Assembly: GCA_900175165.2 (NCBI GenBank)
Contig: FWWN02000330.1
Coordinates: 1-17,866 of the forward strand
Length of the DNA: 17,866 nt
Reading direction: 5' to 3'
Origin: Rhizomucor pusillus
Lineage: Eukaryota; Mucoromycota; Mucoromycetes; Mucorales; Lichtheimiaceae
Translations under genes and position numbers: made by a program
Shown: piece by piece, positions 7,882-17,760 of the stretch
How the letters are laid out: every line of letters starts with the position of its first letter
Numbering within the stretch: position 1 is the stretch's first letter
The notes under the pieces: generated by a model
The model's input: the letters and a program-made list of their open reading frames with translations, nothing else
Told to the model about the DNA's origin: nothing
The model's database searches: none

Positions 7882-9571
7882 ATGGGTAAGCTTGATCAAA
7901 CGTGCGAAGGATGTTCTGTTGCGATTGGGACTTGACTTATATTCCTCTACGCAGCATTTAACTTTGGAGGCAGCACAAATAGTCAGAGTACAGGATTTGG
8001 CGGCTTTGGAACCAGTATGTAAACAATCGTCCCCATTGTAGTACCAGCGATCAACCGTCAATGTGTTTGTATAGGCTCGACAGGAACAGGATTCGGAGGA
8101 TTCGGTACACAATCGAATCAGAATGCAGCAAACACTACCAGCACAGCCGGAACAGGTGGCAGTCTTTTTGGCAGCGCCGCTGCGAACAAACCAGCTACTG
8201 GATTTGGAGGCTTTGGATCCACGACAACAGGTAACAAGGTAGAATGCCATTTGCTCGAGGTCAACGCGTTAACAATGCTCAAAGGCACAACCGGCGGCTT
8301 TGGTGGATTCGGATTGAACTCAAGTCAACCCGCTAGCTCTGCACCAGCGACTACTTCAGCAACCACCGGCAGCTTGTTTGGTGGAGGAGCCGCTGCTCCT
8401 TCTGGGGGCTTCAGCTTTGGTAGCACTCCTGCAAGCACCACTGCTACCAGCACAGCTACCAGTGCTCCTTCGACAGGTTTCAGCTTTGGAGCGACCAGCA
8501 CTCCTGCGACAACAAGCTCTGGTAGTGGCTTCAGCTTTGGCACGGCTTCAGCTCCTGCTACCACTGCATCTACAGGCGGCTTTAATTTCGGTGCTGCTGC
8601 GACAAGTATGGAATATGAAGGGATGAAAGAGCATATAGAGCATATGCTGACCTGAAACTATTCAATAGCTTCCGCTCCTGCAAGCACGAGTGCGACCACC
8701 TCCAGTTTAACTGGATCAATTACAGCATCTACCAGTGGACCTACTCTGACTACTCAACCAACTGTGTCCGCAGTATCAACCACAACAGCAGCTCAGCCGA
8801 ACACAGTCGATGCGTCGAAAAGTATAAGCATATCTGTCCCTTCAGTCCTGAAGAACAAGACCATGGAAGAAATCTTAAACGGATTTTCAAACGACCTTGA
8901 CAAATATACTCAAGAATTCCACAAGCAAGCTGGACAGATCGCAAAGTGGGACGAGGAACTTATCGAAAATGGCAAGAAGGTCAGCTGTGAACAGTTAAAA
9001 TGCGTATACCTAGCAGTCCTTGCTAACTGGATACTAGGTTTCAAAACTGCACGAGGAAGTGACGCAGATGGAACTTACACAAAAGGAAGTGGACCAGAAC
9101 CTTGACTATATCAACCAGCAACAAGAGGAGCTCAACAAAATTCTTGATGCATACGAAAAGCAGATCCAAGACGTATACGACGATAGCAATCTTCAGCAGC
9201 CATTGCAATTGGCTGATGTTCAGCGTGAAAAGGCTTACGGACTTGCCGAAATCCTCAACAATCAATTGGATGATGTGAATAGAAATTTGAACGCGATAGT
9301 AGAGGAGATGAACGCTACTACAACTGCCCAGCAGAGCGATGCTTCTGAAAATGACGTTGTACGTAGCTGTCGTATTCCTAACTTCATCGCGGCTACTCAC
9401 GCAAATCTTTTTTTCCTTTTCTTTTAGGTGAGAAATGTCGTAAGAATTCTCAACTCACATCTGGCTACACTGCAATGGATAGACACAACTTCCACCCATC
9501 TGCAGGGCAAGCTTCAGGAAGTAGTCAAATTGCAAGAAGATGCTATCAGAACTCAAGAGCCATCGATTTAA
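7882..9571 (+). CDS. NSP1: FG-repeat nucleoporin Nsp1/Nup62
   Basis: Seven exons: 7882-7885, 7955-8014, 8075-8230, 8285-8605, 8669-8979, 9038-9358 and 9428-9571, giving 438 aa. The first coding exon is just ATGG. Residues 1-180 form an FG domain with about 15 FG motifs: GFGGFG pairs, then FSFG/FNFG repeats in Ser/Thr/Ala-rich linkers. A Thr/Ser-rich linker follows to about residue 235. From about 240 on lies the Nsp1_C coiled coil, including TMEEILNGFSNDLDKY and later VRILNSHLATLQWID, both characteristic of Nsp1/Nup62. Family knowledge places it in the central transport channel with Nup57/Nup49-type partners (and in yeast also with Nup82), where FG repeats bind importins. At 438 aa it is compact compared with yeast Nsp1 (over 800 aa) because the FG region is short. 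Introns are 54-69 nt with recognisable CTAAC-type branch sites. AATAAA follows the stop at 9622-9627. Confidence 0.92.
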
Positions 9572-9891
9572 GCATACCACCACGAGGATTTCCATTAGGA
9601 AACAGAAGATTAAAACTATCGAATAAATTGTGAAGTTAATTATGCAAATAGGCAACAAAAAGAGCGCGCCGCTGCCTTCCATGTACAGATGTTGCTCGGT
9701 GTAGCGGGCTCTAGACGTCCATGTCCCCTCAGCAGCTGCATGCAACAGTTTGGTTGGACGAGATTCTTGTGACATGTCGCACATTGCTGCTACATGATGC
9801 ATGGCTGCAAAGTTTCCCGCCATTTGTATATTCCTTACTTCAGCTCCTTTCTCTCTCTCTCTCTCTTTCTTTTTTCCTTTGCTTTTTAAAC
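9572..9891 (+). promoter_or_regulatory. Intergenic region with CT-rich leader before TM2 gene
   Basis: This 320-bp stretch holds the NSP1 3' end and the TM2-gene promoter. Immediately upstream of the TM2 ATG, about 9842-9882, is a long pyrimidine tract with (CT)n repeats and T runs. Such CT blocks just before the start are common in well-expressed fungal genes. The frame continues upstream of 9892 to an ATG at 9721, but this part encodes mainly the Leu/Ser translation of the CT tract and is judged non-coding. Confidence 0.5.
9622..9627 (+). terminator. Polyadenylation signal (AATAAA) of NSP1
   Basis: An AATAAA lies about 50 bp after the NSP1 stop, well placed for a compact fungal 3' UTR. Confidence 0.5.
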
Positions 9892-10434
9892 ATGTCTTCT
9901 ACAGAGTACGGTGCTGTTAACAATCAAGTCGATGAAGAAGCTCGCGTTACCGAGCAAAGAGAATCCGGAGGGCAGCGTTCACGCTTGCACAAAGTCCGAG
10001 ACACGCTTCATCTGCACGGTCACCGAATCTTCGCGGCGTGGATTATCATCATTGCCACGGCGGCTGTCTTGACCTTGTCATTCCATTTCTCGCTTCTCAA
10101 CAGAGACAAGTCATCCGAGGACCAAGACAGTCTCCTGGAAGACCAGTGCGTTTCTGATCGCAGCTGGTTTGTCGCACTCTTGTTATCTATTTTCTTTGGT
10201 CCATTTGGTAGGCCACCAATTCTTGGGAAAATTTTTTAAGAGGATTTCCGAATGCTAACTGGTGGTACGCCACACACACCAAAAGGTATCGATCGTTTCT
10301 ATCTTGGATATATTCTTTTGGGTATCCTGAAGCTCCTCACTGCTGGTCTCGGCGGCATCTGGTGGATTGTGGACGTCGTATTGATTGCGCTCAACGTCCT
10401 TACTGATCATCCAAACGGATGCCATCTGCACTAA
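9892..10434 (+). CDS. TM2-domain integral membrane protein
   Basis: Two exons, 9892-10207 and 10286-10434, with a 78-nt intron containing a good GCTAACT branch site; 154 aa. Splicing restores an uninterrupted TM2 domain. A first hydrophobic helix (about 92-106) is followed by G-I-D-R-F-Y-L-G (D108, R109, F110), the DRF signature, then a second helix through LGGIWWIVDVVLIA (about 127-141). A further N-terminal membrane helix lies at about residues 46-69. The predicted topology is therefore three membrane segments with a hydrophilic N-terminus rich in charged residues. TM2 proteins occur widely in eukaryotes and bacteria, and their biochemical role is poorly defined. The start at 9892 was chosen because upstream sequence is a CT-rich leader. 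Without splicing the first exon would end ten codons after the junction. Confidence 0.88.
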
Positions 10435-11197
10435 GATTTCTACTGTAGAACATAACAAAGGCGATTTTTCTCCTGCCTTATCGATAGCTGTATAGCCTCC
10501 TGTATACATAAGCAAAGTACCAATATATCTGCATATTTATCGCTGATGTCAAGTCGTTCGTGAAACAACTAGGAAACATGAAAAAAGTCAGGTGTTTCAA
10601 GAGACTGTGTACTAATTCTCTCAGCGACGGCTGACATCGGATTGCTCAGGCACGGAGCTTTTCTTCCGGCTATATCCTTCTTCCTGTCTTGTCAGTCTCA
10701 ACACTTGGAAACTTCAGGCTTAGGACTGGTCTTGGCGAAGGATCGTGCCACTGTTGATTATGGTCACTTGCAACTTCTATGATGCTTCGTTGACGTGAAC
10801 AATTTCGACGAGGCGCGCAACTTTATTTTACTGAGGGTAGGGAGAACAAATACTATAAACTGCTATCAGAGTACCTCCTTTGCAGTATGTCCTATGCGAC
10901 TGGAAGCTGTGATTCTTGACAGCTACGCCCGTGAAAAGGCAGAGTAGATAGTCGCCAAATCGTCCGAGCTATTTAGATACGTATCATTGCGTGGAGGTTG
11001 CATATGCTGCAATTCCGTATTCTTGTAGAGTCTATTGCTGTTATTTGCTGCATTTCGTGCGTGTACAGCTTGATAGGAGGGAGGCCAAGTGGCGCGGTTC
11101 ATGATCCAGAGATGGAAGGTGGCAACAATGGGCTGAGAGACCCGGAACTGGAAAAATGCCGCTAAAGTCGCCCTTCCCTTTCCTTCTCCTCTCTTTA
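10435..11197. promoter_or_regulatory. Intergenic region and leader of the H+-ATPase gene
   Basis: 763 bp without a recognised gene. The right end is the H+-ATPase promoter and leader. A pyrimidine-rich block (about 11167-11196) directly precedes the chosen ATG. Two short upstream frames are present: 11101-11136 (11 codons) and 11112-11165 (17 codons). An in-frame ATG at 11156 would add 14 residues translated from the CT tract. A small dyad (CGCTGATGTCA at 10541-10551 versus TCAGCG...TGACATC at 10621-10638) is the only other structure noted. Confidence 0.45.
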
Positions 11198-14100
11198 ATG
11201 GCACAACCTCGGGACGACCTTGGCCCTCATGATACTCTGCACAGCGATGAGATTGTACCGCTGACCTCGGTAACTGGCGCCTCGAAAAAGGACCAAGAAA
11301 AGGAGAACTGGACTGAGAACGTTCCTTCGCATCTCGAACCGTACCTGCAAACACCTGCCACCGTTGGCTTGACAGACGAGCAGGTCCTCGAACGACGAGC
11401 TCGGTTTGGTCGCAATGAACTTGCTGAACGGAAACGCAACAAAATAATACATTTCTTCTCATTCTGTAAGAAGACGAGCCGTAAAAAAAAACCACTTGAC
11501 TCACATTGATATACTATACTAGTCACGGGTGCGATCGCTTATCTTATGGAGATTTCAGTCATCCTGACAGCACTGACAAGCGACTGGATCGACTTTGGTA
11601 TCATTCTTGGATTGCTTATAGCCAATGCATTGATCGGTTTCATCGAAGAAGCTCGGGCAGATTCTGCAGTTGCGGCGTTGAAGAACTCTTTGGCATTGAA
11701 AACCCGATGCTACCGATCCGGACGACTATGCGAAATTGATGCTGCGGATCTCGTGGTTGGAGATGTAATTGCATTGCGTCTTGGTGATATCGTACCTGCC
11801 GACGCTCGCCTGCTGGGTCTGGATACCTTTGGAGGCGCTGCGCAGACAGATATTCAAGTGGATCAGAGTGCACTCACCGGTGAATCATTGCTCGTTAAGA
11901 AGCGTAAAGATGATATCGTTTATTCATCGTGCATTGTGAAGCAAGGACAACAATTGGCAGTCGTCTTTCGTACCGGCCCTGACACATTCATTGGCAGAGC
12001 GGCAAGTCTTATATCCGTCAGCACAGACGCCGGCCACTTTCAGGAAGTTATCAACTATATCGGCAATTTCCTCATTGCACTTTCCTTGGTCCTCGTTGCT
12101 ATCTTGTTTGTGTATGATCTCGTAGAGCTCAAAGTTAGAACAGGAGGCGTATCGGGTCAAAATGTATTGGATACTATCAAGGAAATGGTAGTGCTCACAA
12201 TTGCAGCGTAAGTAAGAACTACAATGCGTGTTTTCGTAAATGACACGATTATTAATGTATTTCTCCATAGTATCCCGGTGGGCCTACCAACAGTCATGTC
12301 CATCACAATGGCAGTGGGCGCAAAGCAACTTGCGAAACATCAAGTGATTGTAAAGAGACTCACAGCCGTTGAGGAGTTCTCCTCTGTATCAATCCTCTGC
12401 ACAGACAAAACCGGCACGCTTACACTCAATGAACTGGCCTTTGACGAACCATATCTCGCCGAGCCTTATACTAAGGACGATCTCCTCCTGTATGCATATC
12501 TTGCGTCGGAATCTGCACCGCAAGACCCCATTGAACTAGCGGTTAGGACAGCAGCGATCAAATATCACCCGAATGTCAGCCACGATGACGCTGAAGCAGG
12601 CGCACTTGGATACAAAGTTACCTCCTTTATACCCTTCAATCCAAACGATAAAATGTCGCAAGCGACAGTTGAAGAGCTCGGAACGAAAAAGACATACAAG
12701 GTTGCAAAGGGTGCGCCGCAGGTCATCATTGGCCTTGTTGGCGGGGATGCCAAAGCTGAAGAAATGGTCGAAGTGTTTGCTAGCCGCGGCTTACGCTCTC
12801 TAGGTGTTGCCCGCACTCGAGAAGATGACGGGAACAGCTGGGATTTTGTGGGACTTTTTAGCTTGATTGATCCCCCACGGCCCGATTCAGCATCCACGCT
12901 TGCAGAATGCGAAAAGTATGGCTTGTCTGTTAAAATGATCACCGGTGACCAGGCATCCATTGCGAGGGAGGTCTCTACACGACTCGGGATGGGTTCCTTT
13001 ATCCTGGACGCTGATCATATCGTGGATGTGAACAAGTCTGAAGATGAGATTGTCGAGGACTGTTTGCGCGCGGATGGTTTCGCGCGTGTCATTCCAGGTA
13101 AGATGGAATTGCCGTCTACAGATTTTATATGAAGATCTCACATTATCACACGGATAGAACACAAGTTTAGAGTAGTAGAGATGCTACAGAATAGAGGTTA
13201 CTTTGTAGCCATGACGGGTGATGGCGTCAACGATGCAGCTGCTTTGAAGAAGGTCTGCAACATCCTTATTCTGCTAGGACGCTATACTGACAAATATTAT
13301 TAAATACATAGGCAAATGTAGGCATTGCGGTGCATGGCAGTACAGATGCTGCACGGTCAGCCGCCGATATCGTCTTGATGACGCCTGGACTGTCGCCTAT
13401 CGTTGAGGGCATCAAGATTTCACGGGTCATCTTCCAACGTCTGCGGTCATACGCATTATATCGCATCACTTCGACCATCCATTTCCTCATTTTCTTCTTC
13501 GTGGTTACTCTTGCAGAGGATTGGCAAATGCCACCGATAGCTCTCATTATCATTTCGGTACTCAACGATGCAGCAACACTTATAATGGCCGTCGACAATG
13601 TGGGCATCTCTCCAACACCCGATATGTGGCGACTGCGATTGTTGATGTTCTTGTCATGTGTGCTTGCGGTCGTTCTATCGCTATTTTCCTTTGCCCATTT
13701 TTACATATTCCGCGACGTTTTACATGTTTCTCCGGCCGAGTTGGCTACCATTATGTACCTTCATATTTCCTCCGGTAAGGCAATCATGGTTTCTTTAGAT
13801 CGAAATATCTGCAAGGTATACTAATCGGATGTTATGTTTTAAATCAGCTCCCCATTTTGTCATCTTCTCTACACGCATCGAAACCTTCTGCTGGAAAAAC
13901 GTTCCTTCCTGGCCATTTACAACTGTCGTCCTTGGCACGCAAGTCATTGCATTGATCTTGTCTGTTTATGGCTTCTTTGGCTACAATCCAGATACGCTCG
14001 CAAGTATCGGCTGGCCTCGTGGCATGATCATCATTGCAATTTCTTTGGGCACGTTTGTCATTGTGGATATCTTCAAAGTGCTCATGATACGCTTATGGGA

Positions 14101-14257
14101 TCGGTACTTTGAGAAGCGGAAGTTGCCAAAGTTCAAGAGCAGGCAAACAGCGCAAACTCGTGCTCAACTGTTCCAGCAACGTCACGAGATGCATTCACGA
14201 AGTGGATACGATCGCGCTCGAAGACGAGGTTCCGATTCTTCCGTTGTATCGTTCTAA
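11198..14257 (+). CDS. PMA1: Plasma-membrane H+-ATPase, P-type class IIIA
   Basis: Six exons: 11198-11465, 11523-12207, 12271-13097, 13158-13252, 13312-13774 and 13848-14257, giving 915 aa, close to fungal Pma1 (about 918). Introns are 57-73 nt. All P-ATPase landmarks are present: TGES 208-211 (actuator), PVGLP 320-324 in TM4, phosphorylated Asp363 in [13 protein letters not shown] 464-467, TGDQ 542-545, TGDGVND 613-619, and NDAATL in TM6 with D711 at the position of the proton-binding Asp of the family. Family knowledge: it pumps H+ out of the cell using ATP, setting membrane potential for nutrient uptake. The hinge reads DPPRPD rather than the DPPRHD or DPPRDD common in plant and yeast pumps. 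The C-terminus is basic with RRRGS near the end, a candidate kinase site, and does not resemble the yeast glucose-response tail. The symbol is family-level; a paralogue cannot be excluded. Intact; the start could alternatively be 11156. Confidence 0.93.
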
Positions 14258-14600
14258 GCATTAAAGAGCGATGCAGACAGACTTTGTAACAAACCGTCAT
14301 TTCCTGTCTATATGTATAGTGTTCCATTCATTTCCATGTGTTTTACTTTTCTTCTCTCTCTGTAGGACTCTTTTTCTTTCTCGCTTTTGCCCATATATAT
14401 ATCGGAAAACCAAAACTTACACAATAATATCTCCATCGTTTTTATCGCATATAAATATTGTTCTCGTTGTTATTTATCTGTCTTACATATTGGGTGTGAA
14501 TAAACATGCATAGATTACCTGACGGTTACTCCTAACAAGGTTTTCGGGATCCAAATGCAGATTGAACAATTTTTGCCTCCCACTTTCGAAATGATGAAGC
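14258..14600 (+). promoter_or_regulatory. Intergenic region: ATPase 3' end and Zn2Cys6 promoter
   Basis: 343 bp, AT- and pyrimidine-rich. It contains CT/T runs around 14340-14390, an ATATATAT stretch near 14395-14402, and an AATAAA at 14499-14504 that probably serves the ATPase mRNA. The promoter and leader of the Zn2Cys6 gene occupy the remaining short space. Confidence 0.45.
14499..14504 (+). terminator. Candidate polyadenylation signal (AATAAA) of the H+-ATPase gene
   Basis: An AATAAA about 240 bp after the ATPase stop and about 100 bp before the next gene. It is the only such hexamer noticed in this intergenic space. Confidence 0.4.
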
Positions 14601-14611
14601 ATGAGCAGTGA
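14555..14611 (+). promoter_or_regulatory. uORF overlapping the Zn2Cys6 start codon
   Basis: An ATG at 14555 opens an 18-codon frame that includes two more in-frame ATGs (14591 and 14594). It ends with TGA at 14609-14611, after and out of frame with the main ATG at 14601. If transcribed, it would be expected to lower initiation at the main start. The transcription start is unknown. Confidence 0.4.
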
Positions 14612-17525
14612 CAGCAATCATACGTTGCGATCAGGGACCCTCCCGAGTATACAATCCAGGCCCGGGCAACCGAATCAGTCCAGCTCGACTGACATTCCTC
14701 GCTGGAAACGTACTCGTGCGAAACGAAGTTGCGAGTTTTGTCGCAAAAGGCGCAAGCGGTGCAACGCTGGTATCTCGCAACCTTGTTCGACGTGTCAAAA
14801 CGCAGGCATACCTTGCCAATTTCTAGACGATACGGGAAGGCAAAATACCTCGTATTCCAGGTAAGAACAAAGATAGCAGCATTTTTTAAAAGATGGATAA
14901 AGCTAAATACTAGGCTGATCTGTAGTTCGAAATCGACAGGGCAGGATAACCTGGAGCATCGGGTTAAAAGGATGGAAGATATGCTGGCCAACTTGACAAG
15001 AAATTTGCATACGCGCTCAATGTCACCTCCAGCAGAATCTTCTTCTGTATCGTTATCCTCCTTTCCACACAGTTGTCAGAGACAAAGTAAATTGCCAAAG
15101 CAACGGGAAGAACCCATGGCAGACTTGTCGCAACAAATGCAGGCTTTATCGCTTGTAGACTACGAAAAAACGCTATACGTTGGGCAGAGCTCGGCATTGC
15201 ACTATGTTGACGAAGATCTATTTACCGGCAACGAGAAAGAGGGGCTTGCATGGGAGGAAAAATGGATTATTCATAAACTGAATGAAGAAGAAGATGAACA
15301 GATGCTTATAAAGTCAAAGGAGATACAAGCTTCCAGTGCAAATATCAGACGATTTCCAGATTTCGATGACATACCCAACATGACGCAAGAGCTCGCTGAC
15401 GCTATGCTACAAGTGTGAGTTTCGACAATGCTGGATCAGACCGCAAGAAGGCTGAAAATACAAAATGCTGATCTACAGACCATCTTGCAGGTATTTCAAA
15501 TCCGTTCATCCGTTTTGCCCGATCATCAACAAAATCGCATTTTTGGAGCAGTATTATTTTCACAATCCTTGCCCGCCAGACAAATATCTATTATATGCTG
15601 TTCTTGCAGTCGCTACACGTTTCATGCTCGCCGGACCCAGCGAGGATCGATTATGGGATCGAGATGTTATCCTGTCATTGCGACAGACATTATGGAATAG
15701 AGCTGAAGAAGTGCTTATAAATGTGCACAGACGGTCCAAAGTAAGCACGGTCCAGACACTCTTACTACTAAGCATGTTCTTTGATATGACGGAAAATGTG
15801 GAAGATGATACCTTTCACTGGTGAGTGCAAGTATGTTCGCACATCGTTTGGTTACCTTAATTGAGCACTGAATTTCTTAAGGTTCACGATAGGCATGGTA
15901 AGAAAGGAGAATATAAACAGAAATAGAAAAGTAGAGCCATTGGTGGTTGCTAATCGAATGATATACAACAAAATAGGCTATCCGTATGGTATGTTGATAT
16001 TCCTTTGCTGTATATATCAATGGAAGTCACATGAGTTTTAGGCACAAGACCTTGGTCTGCACCGCAGAGCCACACGATGGCAAATTCCAGCGGACGAGGT
16101 TGAGATGCGAAGGCGTATATGGTTTGCAGCTTACATTATGGACAAATGGGTAATTGGAACTATGCAGAATTGTAAATGGTTCCATATATGGGCTGACATC
16201 GGTAACTCGCAGGTTGCTGCCGATCTCGGACGACCAGCCGTTATTATGGATATGGATTTCGATATTGAGTGTCCTACGCCGTATGAAATCGATTCACGTC
16301 ACAGAATCTCATCCCGTGATCCCAGCTTTCGAGCGTTTATGCCTGAAATAATATTGGAAGCTGAGAGAGATATAGAAGAGAAGAAACCAGTGTACAACTG
16401 TTTTGTCAATATGGTTCACCTTTCCCAGATACTCAGTCATGTTCTGATCGGTTTACATTCACCAAAGTCACGATACATTTGGCCATCCAACTTTGCACTT
16501 GTTGACGAGCTGGATGCACAACTCGATAGTTGGAAGGTCAATCTGCCTCCGGAACTTCAATATGACATGATTAACACGGATATCAGTATGCCTTTCGCAG
16601 CTCTTATCAATATTTGCTACAGCACTGTGGTTTTACTACTCCATCGACCATTCATGAACCTTAAAAAATCGGAGAACATGCATGTAGCTCTGCGTTCATT
16701 GAATACATGCACCGTGGTGGCGAACACTATTATTGATCATGTTGAAGGCATGGAATCCTCCGGTTATATGCCTTTACCATGGATGTTTGTAACATTGTAA
16801 GTATGCAAATATTTCGTATTTAGAACTGTGTCCTGAACCTTTTCTTTTTACTTTGCAGCGCGACCTTTCAAGCAGCCATGATTTTCTTGTTTAATGCTAA
16901 AGGTGCCAACTCATACACAAGCCGTCAAGGTGCCCGGAATCTGATGCGATGTGCACGGGCGCATGAACGGGAGGAAGCTGTAAAAGCAAGCCGTGTCACC
17001 AAAGTCTTGCGTTCACTAGCTGATAGGTTCTCGGTTACTGCAATTCCGCCGCCGACATCACGAGCTACGTCATTAAACACTTCGAACAGTGCTGTGCTAA
17101 ATCAATTATGTACAACCAACACCATCACTAGCAGCAATACTGTCGATGCTCGCCGTCTGTCTCGTCCTCCTTCGCCGCCACTTTTCCAAGAGGCTGCGCC
17201 TGCCAATCATACAAATTCCATGTATACGCACCATGACTCCGGAAGTATCGGTCTGCTAGATACTCCCGGGACGAAAATAATGCAAATACAGCAGCAGCAG
17301 CAGCAGCAGCAGCAATATCAGCAACATTGTCAGGAAGGGCCGCAACACCCACAGGAACATGTAACAGAAATGCCAGCTGGAGTTGAGACAATGCAGTGTG
17401 ATGTGAACAATATAGTCTCACAATTTCCGTTGTGGGACATTCCAACCGGCATAGCCTGGAGTGATTTGGATGCATTATTACAAACAGATATGACAACGGA
17501 CAGTGATCGTCAAGGTTGCAAATAA
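14601..17525 (+). CDS. Zn2Cys6 transcription factor with fungal_trans domain
   Basis: Eight exons: 14601-14860, 14926-15414, 15491-15820, 15882-15897, 15977-15988, 16042-16149, 16213-16796 and 16859-17525, giving 821 aa. The DNA-binding cluster has Cys 44, 47, 54, 62, 65 and 72 (C-x2-C-x6-C-x7-C-x2-C-x6-C) amid basic residues. A short heptad-like stretch (LEHRVKRMEDML) follows, as in dimerisation linkers. The fungal_trans (middle homology) domain starts at about residue 250 with VYFKSVHPFCPIINK. Two micro-exons of 16 and 12 nt are needed to restore FTIGMAIRMAQDLGLHR, a hallmark of this domain. The 63-nt intron at 16150-16212 is inferred because its removal gives the conserved DKW-VAADLGRP. 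The tail is low-complexity with nine consecutive Gln (CAG, about 17290-17316) and an acidic/Trp-containing C-terminus that may activate. Target genes cannot be inferred. Confidence 0.87.
15882..15988 (+). other. Two consecutive micro-exons of the Zn2Cys6 gene
   Basis: The exon at 15882-15897 (16 nt) encodes the end of W plus FTIGM, and the exon at 15977-15988 (12 nt) encodes AIRM. They are separated by a 79-nt intron and flanked by introns of 61 and 53 nt, all GT-AG (donors GTGAGT, GTAAGA, GTATGT). Their amino acids complete the conserved motif leading into AQDLGLHR, which strongly supports both. Confidence 0.82.
16150..16212 (+). other. 63-nt stop-free intron in the Zn2Cys6 gene
   Basis: The segment starts GTAATT, ends CTCGCAG, has a length divisible by three and contains no in-frame stop, so it can be mistaken for coding sequence. 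Removing it joins ...AAYIMDKW to VAADLGRPAVI, the normal continuity of the fungal_trans domain. Retention would insert 21 residues. Confidence 0.72.
17290..17316 (+). repeat. CAG trinucleotide run encoding poly-Gln
   Basis: About nine CAG codons in a row inside the last exon of the Zn2Cys6 gene encode polyglutamine, followed by a Gln-rich stretch. Such runs are length-variable and common in activation regions. Confidence 0.75.
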
Positions 17526-17530
17526 ATAAA
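17521..17530 (+). terminator. Overlapping AATAAA polyadenylation signals
   Basis: Two overlapping AATAAA hexamers begin within and just after the Zn2Cys6 stop codon. They are plausible 3'-end signals, although very close to the stop. Confidence 0.4.
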
Positions 17531-17760
17531 TCAATTGATTGTTTGTAAATACATAGAAACAAAAGCTATATTGATTTAATTTCAATTGACAAGATGAGGA
17601 TCATATCCTTTTGGTTCATGCTCCACAGCACGGAAAATCCGCATCTGCCAACACCTGAAATCTACATAATTCGAAACTAAAACGATTCTTTCTGCATATA
17701 TAGTTTTAATGTAAATCGGTACCACTTTATCAGAGATTGGGATCATTCTAAAAAAAAAAA

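Noticed and set aside
7810..8250. 146-codon minus-strand frame at the start of NSP1
   Set aside because: Antisense to NSP1 exons 1-3, crosses validated introns, and no recognisable protein.
8325..8564. Minus-strand frame opposite the NSP1 FG domain
   Set aside because: Ala/Val/Pro/Leu-rich antisense of a repetitive FG region; a typical shadow frame.
11156..11197. Upstream in-frame ATG adding 14 residues to the H+-ATPase
   Set aside because: The added residues are just the translation of a pyrimidine-rich leader; the internal ATG at 11198 gives the normal family length. Not fully excluded.
10923..11504. 193-codon open frame on the minus strand
   Set aside because: It overlaps exon 1 of the H+-ATPase antisense, shows no family features, and its composition looks like a shadow of the leader and coding strand.
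15481..15490. Alternative acceptor at CTACAG (15473) for Zn2Cys6 exon 3
   Set aside because: It adds six residues before YFKSVHPF and disrupts the usual run into the domain; the acceptor at 15490 gives a cleaner junction.
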